Assembly (NCBI GenBank): GCA_963847675.1
Contig: CAWKAP010000006.1
Location: 360,889-424,888 of the forward strand
Origin: JADJWR01 sp963847675
Lineage (GTDB): Bacteria > Pseudomonadota > Gammaproteobacteria > Burkholderiales > Burkholderiaceae_F
DNA length: 64,000 nucleotides
Direction: 5' to 3'
In this document: positions 53,540 through 62,455 of the stretch, in pieces
How positions within the stretch are numbered: position 1 is the stretch's first letter
Layout of the letters: the number at the start of each line of letters is the position of its first letter
Notes under the pieces: generated by a model
The model's input: the letters and a program-made list of their open reading frames with translations, nothing else
The model's database searches: none
What the model was told of the DNA's origin: nothing
Program-made: the position numbers and the translations under genes

Positions 53540-53548
53540 ATTATGCCA
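53540..53548 (-). promoter_or_regulatory. Putative extended -10 promoter of the riboswitch-glyA transcript
   Basis: TGGCATAAT on the minus strand (53548-53540) fits an extended -10 element. It overlaps the stop codon of the MgtC-like gene and would start transcription about ten bases before the riboswitch. No good -35 box is seen. Confidence 0.4.
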
Positions 53549-54800
53549 GTGCATGCAGCAGCGACAGTCCGCCCAGCAACCCGCCGAGCGGCAACGCGAA
53601 GGAGGTCAGCGCCGCCCGGCCGAGCGTGCGGCCGCCGACGGCGGCTGACACCGCGGCCTTGAAGGCCACGTTGGCGATCACGGCAAGCGTGACTGCGGCC
53701 GCCGCCTCCTCGATGCCGATGCTGCCCTGGGCGGCAAGCCGCGACGAGGAAAGCGTGATCGCGTCGACATCGGTCAGGCCCGAGACGAACGACAGGCCGA
53801 ACAGCCCGCTGCTCCCGAGCACTTCCGACAGCCATGCCGCGGCGAGCAGGACCAGCGCATAGAAGCCGGCGAACGCCAGCGCAGTGCCCAGCTGCGTCGG
53901 ATTGCGCAACCCCTCTGCGCCTGCGGCCTTTTCCCCGGCGGCCCGGCGATAGTGCCACCACAGCGCCGGAGCGGTCAGCAGGAGCGCCGGCACCACGGTC
54001 AGGACCAGCAGCGACAGCATGATCGGCGCCAGCACCGCGACGAGCAGCAGCACACGAAGCAGCATCGCGACGTTGGCCAGCAGGATCACGGTCAGCGCGG
54101 CCGAGGGCGAGTGCACGGCGTCCCGCGCATGGCGCGCGAAGGCAAACGTGGTGGCCGTGCTCGAGATGACGCCACCGAGCAGGCCGGTCAGCAGCAACCC
54201 CTTGCGCTCGAGCGTCAGCCGCCAGGCGACGTAGCCGGCCAGGCTGACTCCGGAGATGAGCACCACCATCAGCCAGATATGGAAAGGGTTGAGCACTCCA
54301 TACGGTCCGTAGCTGCGATCCGGCAGCAGAGGCAGCACGACCGCGCTGATCGCGCCGAACTGGAGCATCGAGCGGATGTCGGTCGGCGTCAGTCGCGTCG
54401 CGACGCCTTCCAGTTCGGTCTTGAAATAGAGCAGCGCGGTCACGCCGATACCGAGGGCCACCGCGAGGGTGCGTTCGCCATGGAAGTTCAGCGCGCCCAG
54501 CACGTACACCAGAAGCGCCGCGACCACCGTGGTCGTACCCGAGTCCTCGGCAACGGTCGCCGGATCGGCGAGATGCGCGCCGGCGAGCGTCAGCCCGACG
54601 AGAGCGAAGCCAACGGGGACCATCCAGGCGCTGGCGAGCAATTCCCCGACCAGCGCACAGGCCGTGCCAAGCACGGCGATCAGCGCAAATGTACGCACGC
54701 CCGCCTTGGCGGTCGGTTTGCGTTCCCGCTCGGTTCCGACCAGCAGGCCGATGACGGCGCTGATGCCGAACGTCAGCGCCAGTTCGAGCGCTTCGTCCAC
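53541..54800 (-). CDS. MgtC/SapB family membrane protein with DUF4010 domain
   Basis: A 419-residue membrane protein with about 12 hydrophobic segments. The N-terminal third is the MgtC/SapB domain (ISAVIGLLVGTERERK near residue 13, RTFALIAVLG near 36). The remaining part is DUF4010, with GLLGGVISSTATTFAFARHARD over 202-223 and LSFVSGLTDVDAITLSSSRLA over 343-363. Function is unproven; the MgtC domain is linked to growth at low magnesium, but this long form is a different subfamily. GTG start at 54800. Its end abuts the glyA promoter region. Confidence 0.82.
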   Translation of the reverse strand: MDEALELALTFGISAVIGLLVGTERERKPTAKAGVRTFALIAVLGTACALVGELLASAWMVPVGFALVGLTLAGAHLADPATVAEDSGTTTVVAALLVYVLGALNFHGERTLAVALGIGVTALLYFKTELEGVATRLTPTDIRSMLQFGAISAVVLPLLPDRSYGPYGVLNPFHIWLMVVLISGVSLAGYVAWRLTLERKGLLLTGLLGGVISSTATTFAFARHARDAVHSPSAALTVILLANVAMLLRVLLLVAVLAPIMLSLLVLTVVPALLLTAPALWWHYRRAAGEKAAGAEGLRNPTQLGTALAFAGFYALVLLAAAWLSEVLGSSGLFGLSFVSGLTDVDAITLSSSRLAAQGSIGIEEAAAAVTLAVIANVAFKAAVSAAVGGRTLGRAALTSFALPLGGLLGGLSLLHALA

Positions 54801-54948
54801 AAAAAACAGTCTAGGCGCCGTGAAGGCGCGCGCATTGCGCCGGATCAGCGGCCGCCGGCACCGGCACCGAAAAGGCGCCGGTTCGCGCAGACGCAGAGCG
54901 CAGCGAGGTCAGCGCGGCGTCGGCGCGCGTCCTCGACGGAATGCGCGA

Positions 54949-55602
54949 TCAAGGCTCGGCCAGTTCGTCGCGCGCCTGCTCGAGATGCGCGATGTCCGCC
55001 CAGTCGACGATCTGCAGCCGCAGCGGCCGAATCTGGGCCTGCAGGCGGTTGATGCTGGCATTGAGCATCAGGTGATCGCGGGGCGCATCCCAGGCCAGCG
55101 CGCGGGCGTTGCGATAGACGACGTCGAGAACACCGCCGTGCGTCACGACGGCGACGGTCCGGCCAGCGTACGCGTCCGCAATCTCGTGCAGCGCGACGAG
55201 CACGCGGTCGATGAACTCGGCCCCGGACTCGCCGCCGGGTATGCGCCAGTCGACGTCGCGCGAGCGCCAGGCCACCAGTTCCTCAGGATGCTCGGCGGCG
55301 ATCTCGTCGAGCGTCTTGCCCTCGAAGATGCCGAAGGCGCGCTCGCGCAGGCGCGGTTCGGGCACCATCGTCAGCCCACGGGCATCGGCCAGCGGCGCCC
55401 CGGTCATCCAGGCGCGCGCGAGATCGCTGGAGATCACTGCGTCGATGGCCTCGTCGGCAAGCCGCTGAGTCAGCCGTCCCGTCTGCCATACGCCGGTCGT
55501 CGACAGCGGCACGTCGAGCCGACCCTGGATCCGGTGCTCCGCATTCCACGCCGTCTCGCCGTGGCGGATCAGAAGCAGATCCATCGCCGCGCCCGACGTC
55601 AT
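54949..55602 (-). CDS. Histidine phosphatase family protein (phosphoglycerate-mutase-like)
   Basis: A 217-residue cytoplasmic enzyme of the histidine phosphatase clan. The catalytic motif LLLIRHGETAWNAEHRIQG lies over residues 8-26, the acid-base glutamate region is RLRERAFGIFEGKTLDEIA around 82-100, and the second histidine is in VAVVTHGGVLDVVYRN near 152. Substrate could be phosphoglycerate-like or a cobalamin intermediate; no context decides. The ATG at 55602 overlaps the stop of the upstream gene by four bases; ATG at 55584 is an alternative. Confidence 0.85.
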   Translation of the reverse strand: MTSGAAMDLLLIRHGETAWNAEHRIQGRLDVPLSTTGVWQTGRLTQRLADEAIDAVISSDLARAWMTGAPLADARGLTMVPEPRLRERAFGIFEGKTLDEIAAEHPEELVAWRSRDVDWRIPGGESGAEFIDRVLVALHEIADAYAGRTVAVVTHGGVLDVVYRNARALAWDAPRDHLMLNASINRLQAQIRPLRLQIVDWADIAHLEQARDELAEP

Positions 55603-56240
55603 CCACGCGCCTGCCCGGCAAGCCGAGGGTTCAGCGTGTAGGTGCCGACGATCGATGCCGATCCCAGCACATGTCCTTCGATCGCCTTGCGAGCGTCGGC
55701 GCCCGTGAAGCGCCCATCGAGCGGCACGCGGTCGACATCGAGCGCGTACACGGTGAATACGTAGTGATGCAAGATCGAATCGTTCCACGGCGGGCACGGC
55801 CCGTCGTAGCCGTAATAGTCGCCCTCCATGTCGTGGTCACCCTTGAACCATTCGGTGTAATCGTTGACCCCCTGCCGGCTTTCGTTGGGCGCCGCCGGAC
55901 CGCCCTTGCCACGCGGCGTCACGCCGCTTGAATACGAGCCGGCGTCGATCTTCGTCGTCGCTGCCGCGACGTCCACCAGGATCCAGTGATAGAAGTCCAC
56001 CCGCGGCAGGCCGGCAGGGACCTCGCGGTCCTCCTGGTTGACGTCGTCGGGCTTGCTCGGCACGTCGCGGTCGTGGCACATCACCACGAATGACCTGGTG
56101 CCGGGCGGCACGTCGCTCCAGGCCAGATGCGGATTGCGGTTCGACGACAGCCTCACGCGGTGCGCCGGGTCGATCACGGCAAACGCGCATTCGTCCGGAA
56201 TGCGGCCGCCATCGGCGAACGAGTCGCTCCACAGTCTCAT
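55599..56240 (-). CDS. YbhB/YbcL family Raf-kinase-inhibitor-like protein
   Basis: A 213-residue protein of the phosphatidylethanolamine-binding family. Typical stretches are NRNPHLAWSDVPPGTRSFVV near residues 34-53, VVMCHDRDVPSKPDDVNQED near 52-71, YHWILVDV near 84, and YYGYDGPCPPWNDSILHHYVF around 142-162 with the ligand-site DGPCPP. It is longer than the enteric YbhB because of an insertion near 60-75 and 115-140. Function in bacteria is not settled. The ATG at 56240 overlaps dtd by four bases. Confidence 0.88.
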   Translation of the reverse strand: MRLWSDSFADGGRIPDECAFAVIDPAHRVRLSSNRNPHLAWSDVPPGTRSFVVMCHDRDVPSKPDDVNQEDREVPAGLPRVDFYHWILVDVAAATTKIDAGSYSSGVTPRGKGGPAAPNESRQGVNDYTEWFKGDHDMEGDYYGYDGPCPPWNDSILHHYVFTVYALDVDRVPLDGRFTGADARKAIEGHVLGSASIVGTYTLNPRLAGQARG

Positions 56241-56695
56241 CGGTTCGATTCCTTCGGTTTGACCTGCAGCCAGAACGTCACCGGCCCATCGTTGGTCGAC
56301 TCTACCTGCATGGTGGCGCCGAAGATACCGCTGGCGACGTCGCGGTGGCGTTCTCTCGCCCGGTTGACGAAGTGGCCGAACAGCCGTTCGCCGTCGGCCG
56401 GCGGCGCCGCCGGGGTGAAGCTCGGCCGCGTGCCGCTCGTGGTGTCGGCCGCCAGCGTGAACTGCGGCACCAGCAGCAGGCTGCCTTCGACGTCGACCAC
56501 GCTCAGGTTCATCTTGCCCGCCTCGTCTGCAAACATGCGGAAGGCCAGCAGCTTGGCGAGCAGCGCATCGGCCTCGCGCTCGGTGTCGCCGCGCTGCGCG
56601 CACACCAGCGCCAGCACCCCGCGCCCGATCGCGCCGATTTCGGCCCCGTCGACCCGCACCCGCGCCCGGGCGACTCGCTGGATCAGCGCAATCAT
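56237..56695 (-). CDS. dtd: D-aminoacyl-tRNA deacylase
   Basis: Removes D-amino acids (and glycine from tRNA-Ala) wrongly attached to tRNA (152 residues). The start MIALIQRVARARVRVDG, the central LLVPQFTLAADTTSGTRPSF over 74-93 with the SQFTLxA-type site, and the late cross-subunit Gly-cisPro equivalent NDGPVTFWLQV near 135 are all present. It is divergent from the desaturase gene with 54 bp between them. Confidence 0.94.
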   Translation of the reverse strand: MIALIQRVARARVRVDGAEIGAIGRGVLALVCAQRGDTEREADALLAKLLAFRMFADEAGKMNLSVVDVEGSLLLVPQFTLAADTTSGTRPSFTPAAPPADGERLFGHFVNRARERHRDVASGIFGATMQVESTNDGPVTFWLQVKPKESNR

Positions 56696-56749
56696 GCGAG
56701 CATTCTAGAAGCTCGACCCCAGACGCGACGGCGAGCGCCGTCGATCCGA

Positions 56750-57799
56750 ATGCGCAACAAAGCGGCCGTGAACGCAAGCCATCCCGGCGATCAGTTTCGT
56801 GACGACCTGCGCGGCACGGCGGCCGCGGCGCGCGACGCGCGCCGCCTGCTGCCGCCCGAAGTTCTCGCCGAACTGACGCGGCTTTCGCCGTGGCGCTCGC
56901 TGGCCGCGATCGGGCTGACCGCGGGCCTGCTGGCGCTCGCCATCGGCGGCGCTCTGGCGCACTTCACGTGGTGGGTCGTGATCCCGGCGGTGGTCCTGAT
57001 CGGCCTGCAGCAGCACGCGATGTTCGTGCTGGCCCACGAAGCGGCGCACTACCGGTTGTTCGAGACGCGCTGGCTGAACGATGTCGTCGGCCGCCTGATC
57101 GGCACGGCGGGCGGCATCTCGATGATGAGCTACCGCGTGATTCACCGCCTCCACCACAACGCGCTTTACAGCGAAGTCGACCCGGACATCGCCCTTCACG
57201 GGGGCTATCCGCGAGGCAAAGCCTATCTGCTGCGAAAACTCGGCAAGGACCTGGCCGGCCTGACTGCACTCAAGACCTACGCCTACTTCTTCGGCAATCC
57301 GGCGATCAACCGCAGCACGCAGACTGCACAGCGGCCACTGGACGACACTTCCGAGGCCCTGCGCCACGCCGCGCGGCGCGATCGCTGGGGAGTAGTCGCG
57401 TTCCATGTCGGCGCGCCGCTCGTGTTTCTCCTCGTCGGCGGCCCGGAGGCTCTCGGCAAGTACCTGCTGCTGTGGGCATTGCCGCTCGTCACCGTGATCC
57501 AGCCGGTGCTGCGGCTGCGCGCGATCTGCGAGCACGGCGCGGTGACGGACCTGTCGAGCCCGCTCACCGCCGCACGCACCAACCTCGCCGGGCCATTGGC
57601 GCGGCTGCTGCTGTTTCCGCATCACGTCAACTTTCACGTCGAACACCACCTCTTCCCGGCAGTTCCGCACTACAACCTGCCGCGGCTGCACGGGGCACTG
57701 GCCGCCCGCGGCGCGCTTGCCGCAGCCGAGGTGCGTCCGTTGCGGGATACCTTCGGGCGCGTATTCGCCGAGCGCGGCAGCCTTCGCGCCGCGGGCTGA
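56750..57799 (+). CDS. Fatty acid desaturase family membrane protein
   Basis: A 349-residue membrane di-iron enzyme with about four to six hydrophobic segments. The three histidine boxes are HEAAHY near residue 96, HRLHHN near 133 and HVEHHL near 296, the normal spacing for the front-end/Des family that includes hydroxylases and ketolases. The product bond or substrate cannot be read. The ATG at 56750 gives the first box at the usual position. It faces the tyrS gene end to end (no spacer). Confidence 0.85.
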   Translation: MRNKAAVNASHPGDQFRDDLRGTAAAARDARRLLPPEVLAELTRLSPWRSLAAIGLTAGLLALAIGGALAHFTWWVVIPAVVLIGLQQHAMFVLAHEAAHYRLFETRWLNDVVGRLIGTAGGISMMSYRVIHRLHHNALYSEVDPDIALHGGYPRGKAYLLRKLGKDLAGLTALKTYAYFFGNPAINRSTQTAQRPLDDTSEALRHAARRDRWGVVAFHVGAPLVFLLVGGPEALGKYLLLWALPLVTVIQPVLRLRAICEHGAVTDLSSPLTAARTNLAGPLARLLLFPHHVNFHVEHHLFPAVPHYNLPRLHGALAARGALAAAEVRPLRDTFGRVFAERGSLRAAG

Positions 57800-59038
57800 T
57801 CAGGCCACGGTCACGCGCGCCCACTTGCGCTTGCCGACCTGCACCACGTAGGTACCGGGCTTCAGCACGAGCGCACGGTCGCCGATCTTCTCGCCGTCGA
57901 TCCTCACGCCGCCCTGCTCGACGTTGCGGATCGCCTCGGACGTCGACGGCGCAAGCTGTGCCTGCTTGAGCAGTGCCGCGATGCCGACCCCTTCGCCGCC
58001 GGCCGCGACGGTGATCTCGGGCATGTCGGCCGGAATCGCGCCGAACCTGAAGCGCGACATGAACTCGAACTCGGCCTTCTCCGCGGCCTGCGTGGAATGG
58101 AAACGCGCGATGATCTCCTTGGCCAGCAGCACCTTGATGTCGCGCGGGTTTCTCCCCTCGCCGGCCTGCGTCTTCAGCGCCGCGATGTCCTCGTTCGAAC
58201 GCATCGACAGCAGGTCGTACCAGCGCCACATCTGCTCGTCCGAAATCGACATCACCTTGCCGAACATCTCGAACGGCGCCTCGGTGATGCCGATGTAGTT
58301 GCCCTTGCTCTTGCTCATCTTCTCGACGCCGTCGAGCCCCTCGAGCAACGGCATGGTCAGGATGCACTGCGGCTCCTGACCGTAATGCCGCTGCAGTTCG
58401 CGGCCGACCAGCAGGTTGAACTTCTGGTCGGTGCCGCCGAGTTCGAGGTCCGCATTCAGCGCCACCGAGTCGTAGCCCTGCATCAGCGGATAGAGCAGTT
58501 CGTGCATCGCGATCGGCTGGTTCTCGCGCATGCGCTTGGCGAAGTCGTCCCGCTCGAGCAACCGCGCCAGCGTGTACCTGGCGGCCAGCCTGATCATGCC
58601 GGCCGCACCGAGCGGCTCCGACCACTCCGAGTTGTAGCGGATCTCGGTCCTGGCGCGGTCGAGCACCAGCGAGGCCTGGTCGAAGTAGGTCTTCGCGTTG
58701 GTTTCGATCTCCTCGCGACTCAACGGCGGCCGCAGCGTGTTGCGCCCCGACGGATCGCCGATCATCGAGGTGAAGTCGCCGATCAGGAAAATGACCGTGT
58801 GGCCGAGGTCCTGCAACTGCCGCAGCTTGTTCAGCACCACGGTGTGGCCGAGGTGGATGTCCGGCGCGGTGGGGTCGAGGCCGAGCTTGCAGCGCAGCGG
58901 CGTGCCGGTGGCGCGGCTGCGCGCCAGCTTCTGCGCGAATTCCGCCTCGATCAGCAGTTCGTCGCAGCCGCGCTTGACCAAAGCCAGCGCAGCCTCGACT
59001 TCGGCGGTGATCGGAAACGTAGTCTCGACGGGCGACAT
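57800..59038 (-). CDS. tyrS: Tyrosine--tRNA ligase
   Basis: Charges tRNA-Tyr (413 residues). The class I signatures are seen as HLGHT near residue 52 and KMSKSKGN near 238, and FLIGDFTSMIGDPSGRN around 72-88 is the tyrosine-site region. An S4 RNA-binding domain ends the protein (about 345-413). The ATG at 59038 is preferred over 59146, which would overlap the divergent anmK gene. Confidence 0.95.
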   Translation of the reverse strand: MSPVETTFPITAEVEAALALVKRGCDELLIEAEFAQKLARSRATGTPLRCKLGLDPTAPDIHLGHTVVLNKLRQLQDLGHTVIFLIGDFTSMIGDPSGRNTLRPPLSREEIETNAKTYFDQASLVLDRARTEIRYNSEWSEPLGAAGMIRLAARYTLARLLERDDFAKRMRENQPIAMHELLYPLMQGYDSVALNADLELGGTDQKFNLLVGRELQRHYGQEPQCILTMPLLEGLDGVEKMSKSKGNYIGITEAPFEMFGKVMSISDEQMWRWYDLLSMRSNEDIAALKTQAGEGRNPRDIKVLLAKEIIARFHSTQAAEKAEFEFMSRFRFGAIPADMPEITVAAGGEGVGIAALLKQAQLAPSTSEAIRNVEQGGVRIDGEKIGDRALVLKPGTYVVQVGKRKWARVTVA

Positions 59039-59131
59039 GGCAATGGCCGACGCTGCAGCAACGCCGTGCGGGTGGCATTTGTTGGCGGGCCGCAGTCTAA
59101 TTGACGCCTCGCGCCGCCCCGAATCCGCACC

Positions 59132-60238
59132 GTGCCCGGTTCGCACCTGTTCATCGGTCTGATGACCGGCACCAGCCTCGACGGTATCGACGCGGTGCTG
59201 GCCGACCTCTCATCGCCGGGGCCGCTGTTACGTGGTCACGTACACCACCGCCTTGCCGACGAACTGCGCGACGAACTGCTGCGCCTGAATCGGCAGGGCC
59301 AGAACGAGCTGCACCGCGCAGCGGTCGCCGGCCAGCATCTCGCACATGCCTACGCGGCGGCAGTGGGCGACCTGCTGCTGGCCGCCGACGTCGAGCCGCG
59401 GGACGTGCGCGCGATCGGCGCACACGGCCAGACCGTGCGCCATCAGCCTGAGGTCGGCTACACGGTCCAGATCAACGCGCCGGCCACGCTCGCCGAACTG
59501 TCGGGGATCGACGTGATCGCCGACTTCCGCAGCCGGGATATCGCCGCCGGCGGGCAGGGTGCGCCGTTGGCGCCGGCGTTCCACGCCGCCGCCTTCCGCG
59601 GCAAGGCGCCGAGAGCGGTCGTCAATATCGGCGGCATCAGCAACCTGACGGGGCTTCCTCCAGCCGGCATCGACTCGCCGGTGCTCGGCTTCGACTGCGG
59701 ACCGGGGAACGTGCTGATGGACGCCTGGGCCTTCGAGCACCTGGGTGAGCCGGTCGACCGCGCCGGCCGTTGGGCCGGCGGCGGCCGCGTGCACGCCGAA
59801 CTGCTGCTGGCGCTTCTGGACGAGCCGTTCTTCGCGCTGGCGCCGCCGAAGAGCACCGGCCGCGATCGGTTCAATTCCGCCTGGCTGGACAGGAAGCGCG
59901 CGGGATTCGACGTGGACCCGCGCGATGTGCAGGCAACGCTGACGCAGCTGACCGCAACCGTGATCGGCAATGCCATCAGCCGCTATTTCGCGGAAGCCGC
60001 CGAGGTAATCGTCTGCGGCGGCGGCGCATTCAATGCGACGCTGATGCGGATGCTCGCCGAGGCCTGCGCGCCGCGAGTTGTCATGCCGTCCGATCGCCTC
60101 GGCGTGGCGGCGGATCAGGTCGAAGCACTGGCCTTCGCCTGGCTGGCCAGGGAATTCGTCGAGCAGCGCAGCGCAAACCTGCCTGCGGTGACCGGGGCCC
60201 GCGGACCTCGGCTGCTCGGCGCGCACTATCCGCGCTGA
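59132..60238 (+). CDS. anmK: Anhydro-N-acetylmuramic acid kinase
   Basis: Recycles cell-wall anhydro-MurNAc to MurNAc-6-phosphate (368 residues). The ATP-site start FIGLMTGTSLDGIDAVL is near residue 7, GAHGQTVRHQP near 98, VNIGGISNLTGLP near 162 and FDCGPGNVLMDAW near 188. CGGGAFNATLM near 290 is the late nucleotide motif. GTG start at 59132. It is divergent from tyrS with 93 bp between, the standard neighbourhood in betaproteobacteria, and is followed by erpA on the other strand. Confidence 0.95.
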   Translation: MPGSHLFIGLMTGTSLDGIDAVLADLSSPGPLLRGHVHHRLADELRDELLRLNRQGQNELHRAAVAGQHLAHAYAAAVGDLLLAADVEPRDVRAIGAHGQTVRHQPEVGYTVQINAPATLAELSGIDVIADFRSRDIAAGGQGAPLAPAFHAAAFRGKAPRAVVNIGGISNLTGLPPAGIDSPVLGFDCGPGNVLMDAWAFEHLGEPVDRAGRWAGGGRVHAELLLALLDEPFFALAPPKSTGRDRFNSAWLDRKRAGFDVDPRDVQATLTQLTATVIGNAISRYFAEAAEVIVCGGGAFNATLMRMLAEACAPRVVMPSDRLGVAADQVEALAFAWLAREFVEQRSANLPAVTGARGPRLLGAHYPR

Positions 60239-60244
60239 AACGAA

Positions 60245-60267
60245 ACGGGGCGCCTGAGGCGCCCCGT
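60245..60267. terminator. Bidirectional terminator between anmK and erpA
   Basis: A perfect 10-bp stem, ACGGGGCGCC and GGCGCCCCGT, with a TGA loop, between the convergent ends of anmK and erpA. On the minus strand it is followed by TTTCGTTTC, so it serves erpA best. Confidence 0.75.
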
Positions 60268-60287
60268 CGTGCCACAGGCGCGCCGCT

Positions 60288-60638
60288 TCAGGCGGAGAAC
60301 GACGACCCGCAGCCGCAGGTCGTGGTCGCGTTCGGGTTCTTGATCACGAACTGTGCGCCTTCGAGATCCTCTTTGTAGTCGATCTCGGCGCCGACCAGGT
60401 ACTGGTAGCTCATCGAGTCGATCAGCAGCGTGACGCCGCTCTTCTCCATCGTCGTGTCGTCTTCGTTGACGACCTCGTCGAAGGTGAAGCCGTACTGGAA
60501 GCCGGAGCAGCCGCCGCCCTGGACGAACACGCGCAGCTTCAGTTCGGGGTTGCCCTCTTCGTCGATCAACTGCCGGACTTTGGCGGCCGCGGAGTCAGAA
60601 AAGTGCAGCGGGGCGGGCATTTCTACAGCAGCGTTCAT
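60288..60638 (-). CDS. erpA: Iron-sulfur cluster insertion protein ErpA
   Basis: An A-type carrier that delivers Fe-S clusters to apoproteins (116 residues). The three cluster cysteines are present: one in QGGGCSGFQYGF near residue 43 and two in TTTCGCGSSF near 108-110. The ATG at 60638 has GGAG ten bases upstream. An in-frame GTG at 60647 lies too close to that site. It stands alone between anmK and the bactofilin gene. Confidence 0.94.
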   Translation of the reverse strand: MNAAVEMPAPLHFSDSAAAKVRQLIDEEGNPELKLRVFVQGGGCSGFQYGFTFDEVVNEDDTTMEKSGVTLLIDSMSYQYLVGAEIDYKEDLEGAQFVIKNPNATTTCGCGSSFSA

Positions 60639-60721
60639 GGCGGGCACACTCCGGAAAAAGCGATTACCTCAAATTATAGGCGGCAGGCCCGGTTCACAAC
60701 CCCGCATCACCCTCAGGGCGA

Positions 60722-61147
60722 CTAGGTCTTGGGCGCGGTGCCGGTCGCCCCGACGGCGAGCTTCAGGCCACTTCTCGCCTCCTGCGCCGCGGGTTCATGG
60801 ATCAGCCGGCCCTCGATGACGGCGCCGTGGTGAATCTCCAGCGCCCGGTAATGGACATCGCCGGTCACTCTTGCCGTCGGCTGAAGTTCGACCACCTCCG
60901 TCGTGTGAACGGGGCCGGCGATCCGACCCGCCACGACCAGATGCGCCGCGCGCACCTCTCCCTCCACCGCGCCCTTTTCGCTGACGATCAGCAGGCCCGA
61001 GCCTTCGCCCCCGCTGCAGCGAACCGATCCCTGCACCGTGCCATCGACGCGCAGCCCCCCCGTGAAGGTGAGGTCACCGACGAGCGTCGACCCGGCGCCG
61101 ATCAGGCTGGAGATGTGCGTGTCGCCGTTGGATTTCTTGCCGAACAT
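60722..61147 (-). CDS. Bactofilin (DUF583) family protein
   Basis: A 141-residue polymer-forming cytoskeletal protein. The core (about 12-115) is a right-handed beta-helix made of short repeats with regular valine and glycine, seen in STLVGDLTFTGGLRVDGTV near 20-38 and GAVEGEVRAAHLVVAGRI near 59-76. The N-terminus MFGKKSNGDTHISSLIGAGS is typical. It lies 19 bp after the DUF6776-like gene, a pair common in betaproteobacteria, where it may serve cell shape or septation. Confidence 0.92.
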   Translation of the reverse strand: MFGKKSNGDTHISSLIGAGSTLVGDLTFTGGLRVDGTVQGSVRCSGGEGSGLLIVSEKGAVEGEVRAAHLVVAGRIAGPVHTTEVVELQPTARVTGDVHYRALEIHHGAVIEGRLIHEPAAQEARSGLKLAVGATGTAPKT

Positions 61148-61166
61148 TTCGCGCCCCCTTTGACGG

Positions 61167-61904
61167 TCAAAGTTGGAATGTCTGCTGCGCGTGTGTCTGG
61201 CCCGCGGCGACGATGCGCACCACGACGGAACGCGCCGTGGCGCCCTCAGGCAGCGTCAGCAAGCCCTCCACCCGCTGATAGTGCCGGAAACTCAGCTCGA
61301 GCGGACGCCGTGATTCCGGTACGGCCGGGTCCGGCACCTGAACCGAAAAGTTACGCCCCTCGCGCACCAGATTCACCTGCATCTGCACGACGCCGACGAA
61401 ATCGCGTTCCACCTTGCCCGCCTGCTGCACGAGCAAGCGGTAGCGCATCGCTTCGGGCGCGCCGTCGGGCTGCATGCGGAAACTGCGGATCTGGATGCCG
61501 CTCGCGTTGGCCTTGGCCGGCAGCAGGCTTTCGAAGAACGCCAGGTCCTCACGCAGCCGGTTCGCCTCGTCGTTCAGTTCTCCGGCCTGCTTCGCAAGCT
61601 GTTCCTGCGCGGCCCGCTCGACCTTCATCTGGGTCTCGAGCGCGGTCACCGTCGCGGTGAGGCGGCTGCGCTCCGCCTCGAGCTCGCGCACCTGCGACCG
61701 AAGCTGCTCGACCTCGGCCGACAGCGCGCGGCGGTCCGGACCACCGAGTCCACGGCCGTATTCGTAGATGCCGACGCCAGCGGCCGCCGCCAGTGCAAAG
61801 ACGAAGAACAGCAGCAGCAAACGCAGCGGCAGCGGCAGGCGCGAGCGCACGGCAACTTCCGGAGAACCGGTCGACAGCTTGCGCAGCAGGAGCTTCCACT
61901 TCAT
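61167..61904 (-). CDS. DUF6776-like membrane-anchored coiled-coil protein
   Basis: A 245-residue bitopic protein. A basic N-terminus of about 26 residues, one membrane segment near 27-46, a coiled coil around 57-122 (LSAEVEQLRSQVRELEAERS at its start) and a beta-rich domain to the end. It agrees with DUF6776 of betaproteobacteria, which has no known function. The ATG at 61904 is preferred over 62024. It is upstream of and probably co-transcribed with the bactofilin gene, so it may anchor that filament to the membrane; that is inference. Confidence 0.75.
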   Translation of the reverse strand: MKWKLLLRKLSTGSPEVAVRSRLPLPLRLLLLFFVFALAAAAGVGIYEYGRGLGGPDRRALSAEVEQLRSQVRELEAERSRLTATVTALETQMKVERAAQEQLAKQAGELNDEANRLREDLAFFESLLPAKANASGIQIRSFRMQPDGAPEAMRYRLLVQQAGKVERDFVGVVQMQVNLVREGRNFSVQVPDPAVPESRRPLELSFRHYQRVEGLLTLPEGATARSVVVRIVAAGQTHAQQTFQL

Positions 61905-62055
61905 CTCGATCTCGCCCCGCGATCCGCCGGATTCGGGTGGAACGAGCACGGTCCGTTGCCCGACCCTCTGCAGGCGGTCGAGTATAGGAAACACAGACAC
62001 GTGCGGCACCCGGAGGTGCCGCACGAAGAAGCCACTGCCGGAAACGCGCCGGGCG

Positions 62056-62448
62056 TCAGCGCTTGGAGAACTGCTTGCGACGGCGCGCCTTGCGCAGGCC
62101 GACTTTCTTGCGCTCGACTTCGCGCGCGTCGCGAGTGATCAGCCCGCCCCTGGACAGCGCCGGCTTGAGCGTCTCGTCGTAGTCGACCAGCGCGCGGGCG
62201 ATCCCATGGCGCACGGCGCCCGCCTGGCCCGACTCGCCTCCGCCGTCGACATTCACCTGGATATCGAAGGTCGTTGCGTTGTTGGTCAGTTCGAGCGGCT
62301 GGCGCGCGATCATGCGGCCGGTCTCGCGATTGAAATACTCGTCGATCGGGCGGCCGTTGACGACAATCTTGCCGGTCCCGCGCTTGATGAACACCCGGGC
62401 GACCGAACTCTTGCGTCGCCCCGTGCCGTAGTTATAGCTTCCAATCAT
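62056..62448 (-). CDS. rpsI: 30S ribosomal protein S9
   Basis: A small-subunit protein whose C-terminal tail reaches the P-site tRNA (130 residues, full length). GTGRRKSSVARVFIKRGTG is near residue 8, GGGESGQAGAVRHGIARAL near 69, and the basic end GLRKARRRKQFSKR is typical. It starts seven bases after rplM, the normal operon. Confidence 0.97.
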   Translation of the reverse strand: MIGSYNYGTGRRKSSVARVFIKRGTGKIVVNGRPIDEYFNRETGRMIARQPLELTNNATTFDIQVNVDGGGESGQAGAVRHGIARALVDYDETLKPALSRGGLITRDAREVERKKVGLRKARRRKQFSKR

Positions 62449-62455
62449 CGCGTCC

